A stretch of DNA of 64,000 nucleotides from Stenogyne calaminthoides (taxonomy: Eukaryota; Streptophyta; Magnoliopsida; Lamiales; Lamiaceae), in the NCBI GenBank assembly GCA_037126765.1, contig JBBCBC010000016.1, positions 16,666,728 to 16,730,727 on the forward strand. Direction: 5' to 3'. Positions 43,063 through 55,003 of the stretch are shown in pieces; position 1 is the first letter of the stretch; every line of letters begins with the position of its first letter. The notes beneath the pieces were generated by a model, which saw only the letters and a list, made by a program, of their open reading frames with translations, was not told the DNA's origin and ran no database searches. The position numbers and the translations under genes are program-made.

Positions 43063-45064
43063 ATGTCTTCTAAAAACTTCCCATGTTCTCAAAGTGGAGA
43101 ACTATGATCTATGGAGATCGAGAATGCAGCTCATCTCAGATTCCAAACATGAGCGATGTGGAGAGTGGTCTCTCAAGGACCATTCCAATTTATTGTGGTG
43201 AATCCCAGAGGAAGCGTAAGATGAGAGAATTGATCCTAGAGCAGAAATTTCCTAAGTCCGATGACCAACCGACTCGAGGAGAGAAAGTTAGTCAATCTAG
43301 ACTACATTGCAAAAAGACACACTATACAGTACAATTGATGATGGTGTGATGGGAATGATCTCTCACTGTAATACTGCTAAAGAGATTTGGGATACACTAG
43401 CTGTAATGTGCCAAGGCACAGATCATATAAAAGAAAACAAACTTTTAGTGGCAATTGGAAAGTTTGACAGTTTTGAAATGGATGATGGTGAATCAATAGA
43501 CAAATTGGAAGTCAGATTCACTAGCATCATGAATGATATAAATGCACTTGGAAAGAAATATCCACAAAGAGAAGTGGCATTGAAAATTCTTAGAGGTCTT
43601 TCTAAGAAATGGGATATTCATGCAGTGGTGATTGAAAACACCAAGAACATTAGTTCAATGCCATATCAACAAGTCTTCTCTGAGCTGAAGGCCTATGAAT
43701 TTGTAAATGATAAGAAATCCAAAAAGGCTGACAGCAAAGATGATTCTTCATCGAGTAAGAATGTGACTTTAAAAGCCAAAGATAAAACCTGTAAAACTAG
43801 AGAGTCTGAGAACCCCCATGCCAAAAATCAGGATGAGCTTGAGGACAAGCTAGCACTGATGGCAAGGAGGTTTGACAGACTTAATAGTAGATTTGGAAAA
43901 TACAAAAGCTATTACAGGAACCACAGGTACCAGAAGAAACCTGAGGACAGATCAACTGAGAAGAAGAAGGACCTGAAAGCTGAAGGATCTTCATCCAAGA
44001 GGAAAGACTTCAAGTCCAAAGAAGAAAATGATCAGGATGATGATACCAACAGATGCTATAATTGTCAGAAGAAAGGTCACTTCCAGTATGATTGTCCAGA
44101 TTTGAGTGCTAAGGAGAGAAGAGAAAGGCAAGCTAAAAGAGACCAGAAGTTCTCAAGCAAAAAGGCCATGGTTGCAGAAGAAGAACATTCTGAGGAGGGA
44201 TCTAGCTCTTCAGATGAGATATTCTCAGACAGTGAAAGTGATGACATCTGTCTGATGGCCATTGAGGAGGTAAACTCTTCTTTCTCTGTTGTTGCTCCTA
44301 CATCAGCACAAGAGTTTTCAAGTTCCACTGTAAACAGTCATTTTGACCTGATGGATTCTTTTGAGAATCTGATGAAGGACTATGCTGTTTTACAAGAACT
44401 GCTAAATGAAACTCAAGAGCAGAATAAGGAACTGAAAGCTGAAAATCTAAAATGGAAAGACTCTAGCAATATTGAAATCACTTCTCCATCAATGGGAGCT
44501 ACTGATGAACTGGATGTTCTGAAAGTACAACTCTCAGAGAAAGAGAAGTTGATAATGTCCCTAACTGAAAAGCTAGAGAAATCCACTGAAGAGATTCAGC
44601 TAATCAAAACTGAGTTCAATGACCTCTCTTAGAAGCATAAAACTCTACAGAACTGTTAGGATAGTGCACAGAAGAAGTTAACTCTATTGAATAAAACATC
44701 TAATGTAATAGATGAAATTCAGAGTTACCAGAGATCTGCCACTATAAAAACTGGATTGGGATTTATTCCAGGGGGAACCTCACAAGGTCATCTGAATGCT
44801 GCATCAAGTAGCAAGAAGACTATCTTTGTAAAACCAGTGGCACCTACACTTCAAACTGAAGTAATGCCCAAGGTTGTAGACAAGGGAAAAGGACCTATGG
44901 TCTCAGTAAAACTGAATGATCAGGTTAGAAAGCCCAAACCTCAGGTAAAGGCTAGAAAACCTGAGCATTTAGTTGGAAAGTTTCAGGCAAGTACTTCAAA
45001 GCCTCAGGCTAAGAAAGCAAACCTGAAAGGCTCCACATCGAACCATCGAGGAATCCTCGGATGA
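43063..45064 (+). pseudogene. gag of element B (UBN2-type with zinc knuckle)
   Basis: Gag forms the virus-like particle and binds the RNA. The ATG at 43063 (MSSKNFP) fits copia gag starts. VENYDLWRSRMQLISDS and MWRVVSQGPFQFIVVNP lie in different frames, so several indels break 43063-43306. From 43307 one frame runs to 45064: TAKEIWDTLAVMCQGTDHIK, LRGLSKKWDIHAVVIE, the CCHC knuckle CYNCQKKGHFQYDC (about 44050), then an acidic Ser/Glu region and a long coiled coil. Only two stops interrupt it, TAG at 44630 and TAG at 44657, with coding character continuing to QSYQRSATIKTGLGFIPGG. The long, coiled-coil, knuckle-bearing gag is Sirevirus-like. Confidence 0.8.
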
Positions 45065-47674
45065 GAAACACTCGCAGAGACATTCTCAAATTTGAAGAGA
45101 CCAAGTCCTCAAGATCTTTGAAAGACCCAGATTTCAAAGATGCATAACTTTGAACCCCACTTGCCTAAGGGTAAAGGTTATCCGAACCCGAGTCATCAAA
45201 GATTTAGACAAAATTTGCACAAAAGCCTAAGCATCCGAATGTAAGGCCCGAACCAAAGAAGAATTCAAAAGCCCATGTTCATGCTAAAGCTAGCACACAT
45301 ACACAGAAAACTGCTAAGGCACCCAAAGTAGTAGATGTGTATGTTGATGTTTATGGAAGACAAATTAGCCACTCTAAAGTGATTAGAGTTGTCAGGCAGA
45401 TTTGGATTCCGAAAGGTACATCTAACCTTGTAGGACCCTACACAAATTGGGTACCTAAGAATTGATCTGTTTTTCAGGAGGAAAACAAGGGCACTGAACT
45501 GACTAAAGATCACATGGCACTGATGAGCAGAGATGAAAAAACTCCTGATATATGGTATCTTGACAGTGGATGTTCAAGACATATGACAGGATACAAGAAG
45601 ATACTCAGTGACTATGTTGAACAAAGAGGCCCACAGATCACTTTTGGAGATAACTCAAGGGATGATCAAGGATATGGAACTTTGGAAATCGACTTAGTTC
45701 ATATCCATGGTGTTTCATATGTATCTGGATTGAAGCATAACTTGCTTTCAATTAACCAATTTTGTGATAAGGGTTTTAATGTTGAGTTCTCTAAGAACTT
45801 ATGTTTTGTGAAAGATGATACATCACAGAAAGTATTACTGACTGGTACAAGAAAAGGGAATGTGTATCTTGCTGATTGGAGTTCAACTTCTAAAGATACA
45901 TGTTTGGTTGCTAGAAATTCCACAGATACCAGTTGGTTATGGCATAAAAGAATGAATCACCTAAATTTCAAAACCCTGAACAAGCTTGCAAGATTAGCTC
46001 TTGTGAGAGGGTTGCCTAATGAAGTGTTAAGTAAGGAACATATTTGTGATGCGTGCCAGAAAGGAAAACAAGTAAAAGCATCATTTAAAAGCAAAGTAGA
46101 GGTTTTCTACCGAGAACACTTGATTCGTGATATGGATCTTTTGGTCCTATAACACCGAAAGAAGCAATAATGGCGGAAATACACATTGGTAGTAGTTGAT
46201 GACTACTCAAGATATACTTGGGTCATATTCTTACTCAGTAAGAAAGAGACTCAAGATAAAAGCTGCCAGAGTTACTGAAAAGGCTCAATATTGAGAAAAA
46301 TCTGAGTGTGGTCAAAATCAGATCTAACAAAGGAACTGAGTTTATAAATCATATCATATCTGATTATTGTGCAGAGAATGGAATTTCACACCAAACATCA
46401 GCTGCAAGGACCCCTCAACAAAACGGTGTTGCTGAAAGAAGGAACATAACTCTGAAAGAAGCTGCAAGGACAATAATATTTGAAAGCCGATATTCCTAAA
46501 AGATTTTGAAATTTGAAAAGCTTTCAACACCGAATGCTACTCTCCTGCATCCATCCATCTTGACCAAGAGTCAAGGCAAAACACCCTATGAGCTTTGGAA
46601 TGAAAGGAAGCCTCTTGTTTCTTTCTTTTCGTGTGTTTGGTTGCAAGTGTTTCATACACAATAATGGTAAAGATCGATTGAAAACATTTGATAGTAAAAA
46701 GTCGATGAAGGAATATTCTTAGGATATTCTGAAGTCAGTAAAGCTTTCATAGTTTACAACTGTAGGACTCTTATTGTGGAGGAAACACCTCATGTTGTTT
46801 TTGATGAATCTACTTGTGTTCGTAAGAAACAGAACATGATGAGATGAACCGACTAAGAGGATCACCAGATTAAGCCCAAAAAGAAAGATAAATCATCCAT
46901 CTGAACCGAAAAGAAGAAGTCGGGTCACATCCTATGATTGGGTGACTCAGACTCAGATAAAGAAGTTCGAGGATGGAACTCAGGATGGTGAGACTCGGAA
47001 AACCAACACTCCAAAGGTGACCAATTTGAAGCAGACCGATTCGGACTCGGGTATGTGATGCCAATGAAGATGTGGTCACGGTGAGGCAAATTCGAATCTA
47101 TCAACCAAAGGGGGGAACAAATGTCTCGACAATGTTCGAATAGAATTTCCCGAGGAAGATGATTCCCTTTCTCCTGCTCGTTGTTCCTCGAAGTTCATCG
47201 ATTTAATCGAACCTAACATTTCAAATGTTGAGGATACTCTTGAAACAGAACATCAAGAAGGAAATGGTTAGATAGTCATCCTACAAGTCGATTGTGGGTG
47301 ATCTAATGAAGGTGTTAAAACAAGAAGGTTCCATGGTGAAAGTGCACTATTCTCGGGCCGCTTCTTATCGAAGAGAAGAACCTCGAGATTGGTGAAGCTC
47401 TACAAGATTCTCATTGGATTCTTTGCTATGCAAGATGAAATGAATCAATTCTCAAGGAATGAAGTATGGGGAGTGGTAGATAGACCGAAAAGGCACAATG
47501 TCATTGGAACCAAGTGGGTTTTCAAGAATAAAAGAGATGAAAACAACAACATTGTAAGAAACAAGGCAAGGCTAGTTGCACAAGGTTATTCCCAAGAAGA
47601 AGGCTTGGATTATGATGAAACCTTTGCATGTTGCAAGACTAGAAGCCATCCGATTGTTTTCTGATATATCTTTT
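45065..47674 (+). pseudogene. protease, integrase and RT start of element B pol
   Basis: 45514-46152 reads WYLDSGCSRHMTG (protease active site DSG), then LLSINQFCDKGFNVEF, and the pre-integrase zinc block HKRMNHLNFKTLNKLA..CDACQKGKQ. Integrase follows in broken frames: VDDYSRYTWVIFL, then IRSNKGTEF (46308 on), where the second catalytic aspartate is read as asparagine. TPQQNGVAERRN keeps the glutamate. After a heavily broken linker, RT begins at about 47410 (MNQFSRNEVWGVV, IGTKWVFKNKRDENNN, ARLVAQGYSQEEGLDYDETFA) and is cut by element C at 47675. Segments 45065-45500 and 46500-47390 have no continuous frame. Confidence 0.8.
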
Positions 47675-49530
47675 TATTGGGGATTATCTTTGAAAAAGTA
47701 TGCTTTTTACTTTGTATAATCTAAACCGAATTTCGTGACTTATTTACTAAAATAAATTATTTATCATCGATGCTTTAAATATGATTGAATGTTATATATA
47801 TTTTTTGCATAACTGCTCAATAATTAAATGCGTGTTACATCAGTAGTTAATTTAGTGATACCCGATCACGAAGATTAAATTACGTCCCTTGTAACTAAAA
47901 AAGTACGCCATTCACGACCTAGATGGAAATGAACAACCATCGCGAAAGGTTGAGGTGTAAGGCTCTCGATTGGTTTGTCTTGACCAAGAGATTACACTAG
48001 TGCATGATCGATCTTATTTGAATAGGACCCTGAGGAGGATAAATTCTTGAATCCGGAACAAGGAAGAATTAGACCTCGGTGGTTCGTTGTTTCTTAACCT
48101 TCGTCCCTTAAATAGGATCACGTGGGATTGGTAACTATTGCTTTGACTTATCATGGGTAGCGAATCGAGAGATTCAATACTTTTTATCTTGGGCAATATT
48201 ATTGGTCACATGTGATTGCTAAGATTTAATCTGAAGAATCGTGGTGCAATCACGCTTTGCTTGATTTGCCCCTTGGGAGGTTCATAAGTTTTATCATACC
48301 AAATCTTGCAAGTGGAATTAGTTTAAGATGGATAATAATGTTGAACCGTTCCTCGACCAAGGACAAAAGATATTAATTAACGAAAGCTATTTCAGGTGGC
48401 TTGAATTAATTAATGGGCTAGATAATCTTAAACACGGGAAATAATGACCGGGAGCCATATTGACTGTAATATGGGTTAAGATGGATAGTGCAATATTAAT
48501 TATGTAGTGGGATTAATTAATATTTATGGGCTTGAATTATATTGTGGCTCATTATTAGATATTCAAGATCCATTAGAAGGTCCAATCTTAATTCTCCTAA
48601 AGGCCCCCTGAGTAGCCCAACAAATAGTCCAATAACTGAAAAGGTGATTAAAATAAAATAAATATTGTTGCATAATATTTCTCTAATTAATTCGAAAATT
48701 ATGGATAAAAGAGGGAGAAAGATTTTCTTTGAATTTTGTTATGGAATGAAGATATGTATTCTTGGAATACAAGATTATCTCATTAAATTCAAGAAATCTC
48801 CCACTTGGTTATTCATGAGGGAATTTTCGAAATTTTGGAAATATAGTGGGCAAGAAAGATTTTCTTGATTTTCTTGAAAATATATTATGGAAGATATGTA
48901 TTTCTTGAAATACAAGAATATCTCATAAATTCAAGAAGATCCAAATCTTGGATTCTTGCACACTTAATATTTTCGAAAATTATGCCATAATAGAGGAGGT
49001 GGGATTTTTGTGGAATATTTTAATTATGGGAAAAAGAATATAGGAGATATATTCAAGATTTCTTGGTGACCAAGAAAAGTCTTTTCCCACATTGAAAATT
49101 CACACAAATTTCGTCCACCCTCCCTCCTATAAATAGGGGATGATTAGTTCATTCCCAAGTACAATTCCATGTGCTGGAAATATTAGCAAATCCACATAAG
49201 TGGTGCAACAAAGTTTAATTTTTCCTTTTGTTAATTGTTCGCGAGTATCCTTCCACCGGATTGTCGAGGAAGGGCTAAGGGAATACTTGAGAAGCCCTTT
49301 TGGTTAGTCCGTCCGACCAAAGCCACTGCCATCCCGAGAGGTACGCTAAGTATGTAAACCCTTAGAGATTCGTGATGCCGTAGGTTTTACGTGGCTTTTT
49401 TATATGCATGATATGTTGTTTCAATTATTATTTGAATTAATATAGGATTAATTCATGCTAGTAATAATTAATGAATTAAATTTGTATTTAAATATTCACC
49501 CCTAATAGATCGTAAACACATTCCCCAACA
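47675..49530 (+). repeat. 5' LTR of element C
   Basis: TATTGGGGATTAT ... CACATTCCCCAACA; TATAAATA at 49128-49135. It contains two copies of an AT-rich module with the inverted repeat ATTCTTGGAATACAAGATT or a variant. Same family as 24588-26424 (reverse) and 6426-8040. Confidence 0.9.
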
Positions 49531-49532
49531 AC

Positions 49533-49545
49533 ACCGTATCGAGCC
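49533..49545 (+). promoter_or_regulatory. degenerate tRNA-Met primer binding site of element C
   Basis: ACCGTATCGAGCC two to three bases after the LTR matches TGGTATCAGAGCC, with changes at the first bases and the same missing A of CAG as in B and D. Confidence 0.6.
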
Positions 49546-49849
49546 ATCAATTTTGCTCAATTTTTTAAATTGTAATTTAATTCGTTGACATTAAATTTGA
49601 AATTGGATAGTAGAATATTAGATGATCTGCTTTTGTGTATCCAATTGTCACGGATTTTAATGTTTTATTTTGCATGCATATAAATCATGGTTTTTAATTC
49701 GATTCGTTCGATTTGTTTTTGCCTCGTGAGAAAATCCAATAGTAGACTATGATTTGTTTGATTTGATCAATGTAATAGATCAGTCTAGATCTAGGTTTAT
49801 TTATTTTTGTAAATAAATTGTAATCGGATCGGAACGAAAAGATAAGAAT

Positions 49850-50340
49850 TAAAGGACTAAATCTGCAAAATCAGCGTAGGGGCGGGCATGGCCGTATGCA
49901 CGCTTTTGGGCGCAGGCGAGGCCGGGCGCCGAAAGCGCTGAGATGAGGACGCAGACGGGCAGTGGCGCGCGCGCCTGTGCCGAAGCGGACGGGAAGGACG
50001 CCATGCATGAAGACGCTGGCGGTTGAGGTCGCAAGTAGGCGAGGTGGGCGAGGGCATAGCAAGGATAGGCGGATCGGCGACTGCGCTTATGAGAGGCGAT
50101 GGCTGACGCCTGCCGACACTTTTAACCAAAAGGCGTCGAAACCTGGGGCGCGACCACTTGAAGCCGTGTCTTAGGGCTGCAAAGCCGCATCTAAACCAAG
50201 GCCCGGCGGATCTTGGCGTGCATCCCATCGCGAAGCCGCGTGGCGGTTCGAGGCGAAGTATTTTTTCGAGACCAACGAGTGGGAGAAATTCGAGACGGCG
50301 TGTTTCTTCAAGATCAAGCAAAAAAATCAAACCATGACAA
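49850..50340 (+). other. GC-rich leader segment of element C
   Basis: A very GC-rich block (GGCGGGCATGGCC, GGCGAGGCCGGGCGCC and similar) stands alone in AT-rich DNA between primer site and gag. Antisense frames of up to 157 codons exist (50330-49857) but overlap other frames, have no family and arise from low stop density. Element D has a GC-rich leader in the same position. Confidence 0.55.
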
Positions 50341-51012
50341 TTGGATAATTTGTGCCCAATATGTTTATTTTTCTTTTTTTTTTGATTTATTTGCTTATCT
50401 TATGCTTTATTTAATTTGTTTAAATGTGTTTGCATGAGGGTTGCCAAATGAAAAAAAATCTCAACTTCAAAATTACTAAGTATGTTTTAAATAATTAATT
50501 GACAATTTTATTAGGATAATAAAATTGAATTAATTTTGACCTCCATGATTTATTTATTTGTGAATTCTTTTGGAGAAATTCCTGGGGACGGTCAAAAAGA
50601 TAGGTTTCACATGAATGAATTTGAAAGGATGATTGTGGGTTATTACTAGTGGCGACGATGACCCTCCCCACGAGGCTCGATCAAAGCAAAAATAGTAATC
50701 CCATATTTAATCATGGTTATTACTTAGGTATAAAATTGATATGCATATACTTCTTCAAGTCCCCTGTCAATTTTATATTGGTCAAGTGGGAGCCAACTAT
50801 TAATCTGGATATTAAAGGTTTGTAATCGTTCTTGTTTGTAACTCGCTTGAATGTGTTTAAATAATGACCCACCCCACGTGGCTTTATTTAAACTTTTTTG
50901 AGATGTCAATCGATGCATGTTCATATTTTTTTGAGATTTTAATATGATGCATGTGATCGAACCTTGTGATATATTTTGTGCTTATGCATATTATTGTTTA
51001 TTTCAGTTCATC

Positions 51013-51870
51013 ATGTCGCAACCTTCTAATCCACTATCGAATATACCTAAAGACCTTTTTACTTTTTGGTGAAAACTATTTTGGTTGGAAACACAAAATA
51101 AAATCATCCTAACCGCATCATCTTTAGAATGGGTACTTGATTCACCAAAACCAAAAACCAACTAAGGATGCCGGAATATGGGATGAGATGATTTATGGTG
51201 AATGGGAGTCGGCAAACGGTTTGATGAAGGAAACACCGCACATATATGTCGATCGTTGAGGCGCCTTCATCAAGATTATGAGTCAGCTGCAGACATCTTA
51301 AAGAATCTCGAAGCGATGTTTGGACATCAGACCCATATGGCAGTCCAAAGTGTGAAGCAAGAAATTGCTCGATTAAAATTGGAAAAGGGACGATCTATGA
51401 AGACAAAGACGTCTTTTAGGGTTATGGTGCTATTTGAGGAACTTGAGATCCTCGGTGAAAAAATATGACTTCAACACTAAGGTTGATTTCATTCTCCAAT
51501 CTTACCAAAGAGCTATAATCACCGCTATCTTGAGTATCTAATGGAAGATCAAGATTTTAAAGTGGAGGATCTTATAAATGCTTTGACTTTGGTTGAAAAG
51601 GAAGTGGAGCACGAGGAAAAGAACTTGGGGAAACGGAAATCATCTCTTCATCCTAGATCAAGTGGTGATAAGGATGATGAAAAGAGAAGAAGGTTAAACC
51701 AAGAAGACTCAACATCAAATAGAAGCATGGGATCAAGTATGAGGAAAACTTTGGAAAGCGGGAGAGTAGGGACAATCGAGGTCGACTGTTCCGATCCCAA
51801 AAGGAAAGGAAAGAAAGGTAATACTCACGCACTAGTTGTTTGGAACTTGTTTAGCGGGTATATGCCTCCC
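51013..51870 (+). pseudogene. gag of element C, frame broken
   Basis: MSQPSNPLSNIPKDLF at 51013 looks like a copia gag start. The frame then shifts. 51202-51468 reads HICRSLRRLHQDYESAADIL then NLEAMFGHQTHMAVQSVKQE, the central UBN2 part of gag. 51541-51860 reads EDQDFKVEDLINALTLVEKE and a Lys/Arg-rich tail GKRKSSLHPRSSGDKDDEKR. No CCHC knuckle could be found in any frame. Gag would form the particle; as shown it is not translatable as one protein. Confidence 0.65.
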
Positions 51871-52915
51871 ATTTTGTGGGTGGTGGATACGGGATCCACT
51901 AATCATGTTTGTTTCACATTCTGAGGGGTTCAGCGGACCCGCAACTTAGTGGGAGTGAGGTCCTCTTCACAATGGGCGATGCTACGAGAGTGGCAGCTGA
52001 AGCAGTGGGAGAAGTGCACCTGTCTTTTTGAAGACAAGTGTTTTAATTTTGAGATATTCTTTACGTTCGAATTTTAGAAAGAATTCGTTTTCGGTTTCTA
52101 AACTTTTATGATAGATATTGATTTACTTTTTTAATAAAGTTGTTACCATTTTTCTTGTTGATGAATTTATCTATCATGGAACGTTGATGAATGATCTCTA
52201 TGCAAATTAATCATGCACACCACTCACTTAAATGTATCATATAACACATCAATCAAGCTTTTAGAAAAGAAAACGTTCATCGACGTGAGCGAGACACTTC
52301 TTTAAGATCTCAAGATTAGGTCATATAAATCCAAAAAGAGGATCCAAAGGTTGGTAAAAGATGGTTCATTGGAGGCGTCTCCAAGTTGAACAAATTCCAA
52401 CTTGCGAATCATGTTTGGAGGGTAATATGACCAAGATGGCATTTGGAGCCAAGGGAATGGGGCTAAAGAAGTGTTAGAGATCGTTCACATAGATGTATGT
52501 AGTCAAATGTCAACCAAAGCAAGAGGAGGTTATGAGTAATTTTATTGATGATTACTCAAGGTACATTTTCCTTATGAAGCATGAATCTGAGACCTTTGAG
52601 AAATTCTAAAGAATTTAAGGCTCAGCAGAGAATCATATGGAAAAACGTATCAAGTCTCCACGATCGATCATGGAGGCGAATACCTCAAATGATGAGTTTT
52701 TGAACTACTTATCGATGAAGGATTGTATCTGACTCACCGCACCTTAACCCCTCAACAAAATGGGGTTTGCAGAATAAGCAATGTAATTCTTTTGGAAATG
52801 GTTAGATCAATGATGAGTTATCACGGATCTTCCCGAAGTCGTTCGGGGTCAGTCATGCCTTGGAAAACAACGACTTACATTACGAACTTGGTGCTATCCA
52901 AATCGGTTCTTTAAC
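51871..52915 (+). pseudogene. protease and integrase region of element C
   Basis: ILWVVDTGSTNHVCF (about 51871-51918) is the aspartic protease active site DTG. A stop follows soon after, and pre-integrase and integrase survive only as pieces in several frames: EVLEIVHIDVCSQMSTKARG (first aspartate, about 52470) and TLTPQQNGVCRISNVILLEM (52740 on), where the catalytic glutamate of the usual ER.NR is lost through a local indel. MVRSMMSYHG follows. No frame longer than 63 codons spans the core. Confidence 0.65.
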
Positions 52916-54990
52916 CCCAAAGAATTGTGGACCCAAGGCAAGTCTAGTATGATACACATGAGAACTTTGGGGTGTCCGCCCACGTGTTGGACAAGGAAAC
53001 CGTAAATTGGATCCTCATCGAATTAAGGTTTTTGTAGGATACCCGAGGAACAAAGGGTGAATGTTCTATAGTTCAAGATCAAAAGGTGGACATCCGCACC
53101 CACTTTAGATTTTGGAAAAACTATAGAACCCAAAGAAAACCAGTATGAGATTACCTTAAATGAGCTTAGAGGGCAAACCTCGGTGCCAATTGTACTAGAT
53201 GATATACCAAACGATACACTTTCACAATCGGAGACCTTGTCATAGTGGGAGGGTTGTTTGTGACCGAGAGATTCATGGGAATAGGAGAGTCCTCGATTTG
53301 ATTCGGAATCGGACCCATGGACATATGACAAGGCACTCCAAGATAAGGATCGCAGTGTTCTGGCAAAAAGCAATGAGAGAGCGAAATGGGTTCTATGTTT
53401 CATAATAGAGTGTGGAGCTAGTCGAACCACTTAATGGGGTAAAACCCATTAGATGCAAGTGGGTATATAAGAGAAAAAAAGAGGATGGGACGGGAAGGTT
53501 GAAACCTTTAAAGTAAGACTAGTGGCGAAAAGGTTATACTTTCGAAAAGAAAGGGATCGATTATGAGGAAACTTTTTCACCCGTAGCCATGCTTAAGTCC
53601 ATCGTATTCTCTTATCGATTCACAGCATTTTCGACTTTGAAATCTGGCAAATGGATATCAAGATGCTTTTCCTTGACGGAAGTCTTGATAAAGAGATCTA
53701 TATGCAACAACCCCCTAGTTTTCATTGAAAAAGGCCAAGAACACCCGGGTTTTGTAAGCTCAAGAGGTCCATTTACGGACTCAAAACAGCTTCGAGCTTG
53801 GAACCAATGTTTTGATCATGTTATGAAGTCTTATGAGTTTGATCAAAATGAGTTTTAAAGTTGTGTGTATAAGGTTTAGTCGGAATCGCATTGGTATTCT
53901 TAGTACTATCGTAGATAACATTGTGATCATCGGGAACGATGTGAAGGTGTTATCGACGTAAAGGGCATGGCTTTCAAAAGCAGGTTTGATATGAAAGACT
54001 TAGGGAAAACCGGACACATCCTTGGGATCAAGATCACTCAAGATCGCAAGAAAAGGATGATCGGGTTATCGCAAGTTTCATACATAGACACTGTCTTGAA
54101 ACGATTCAGCATGCAAGATTCCAAGAAAGGATTCGTACCTTTCGGACTTGGAATCCATCTATCCAAGAAAATGTTCCCTAAGGCGAAAAGGAGATAGATG
54201 ACATGAAAGGTATTCCTTGTGCTTCTACCGGTGCCGGAAACCTTATGTATACAATCTTTGTGAAGCGAGACCGGATATCTGTTTTTTGCCATAGGCATGG
54301 TAGCAAGATATCAAAGTAACCCAGGGAAAGTGCATTGGAAGACAGTTAAAAACATTCAAGTGTACGAAAAGAACTCGGGATAGAATGTTGATTTATCATC
54401 CGATACTCCAATCCCCACATCTGGCCACATGGACTCGGATTTTCAATCGATTTAGATTCCGTAAATTATCCGCCTCGATTAGTGTGTTTCCATTTGGGAA
54501 GTGTAGCCATCAAATGGGACGAGTGTGAAGCGTAAATGCATCACCGACTCAACCATGGGACTCGGGTAAGTAGTCGCCAGTGAAGCGTTGAAAGAACCGA
54601 TTGGGCTCTAGATCTTCTTAGTGGACTTGGATGATGTTTCAATTTGTCTAGCAATATCCGCTAGGGGCGATTGGGTAAAATTCAAGAGAACCAAGAGTCC
54701 ACGAGTCAAACAAACACATTAAAGGAAAAAACATCTTATACGAGAAATCGTTAAGAGAGGAGATATAGATGTGGCAAAGATAGCGTCCGAGGATGACTGA
54801 AGTGATCCATTCACAAAGAGTGCGCCTCTGAATACATTGAGAGACATGTGGAAGGAATGGGTGTCAAGACCGGGTTGCCAATCTACTTTGAAAGTATAAG
54901 TGGGAGAAATTATTAGGTTCGTGTAGGTGACATTAGATGTCACGGACTACGCGAGAGCGTTGTAGTATACTTAAAAGCGGACTTTGAGTA
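52916..54990 (+). pseudogene. RT and RNase H of element C
   Basis: Pieces in order: VEPLNGVKPIRCKWVYKRKK (about 53415-53480), KGIDYEETFSPVAMLKS (about 53550), DVKMLFLDGSLDKEIYMQQP-like sequence (about 53655), a damaged YVDD region near 53910 and FDMKDLGKTGHILGIKITQD (53985). SYIDTVLKRFSMQDSKKGFV follows, then RNase H to about 54860 with several indels. The order and wording match element E (same family), whose frames are much longer. All motif-bearing segments are out of phase with each other. Confidence 0.7.
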
Positions 54991-55003
54991 TAAGTGGGAG
55001 ATT
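54989..55003 (+). other. polypurine tract of element C
   Basis: GTATAAGTGGGAGAT directly before TGTTGGGGATTATTT; the reverse of the same sequence borders the LTR of E at 26425. Confidence 0.7.

Noticed and set aside
49857..50330. 157-codon minus-strand frame, GC-rich, Arg/Pro/Ala-rich
   Set aside because: It lies in the leader of element C, overlaps other long frames on both strands, has no family, and is explained by low stop density in GC-rich DNA.
53023..53430. 135-codon minus-strand frame
   Set aside because: Antisense shadow of the broken pol of element C.
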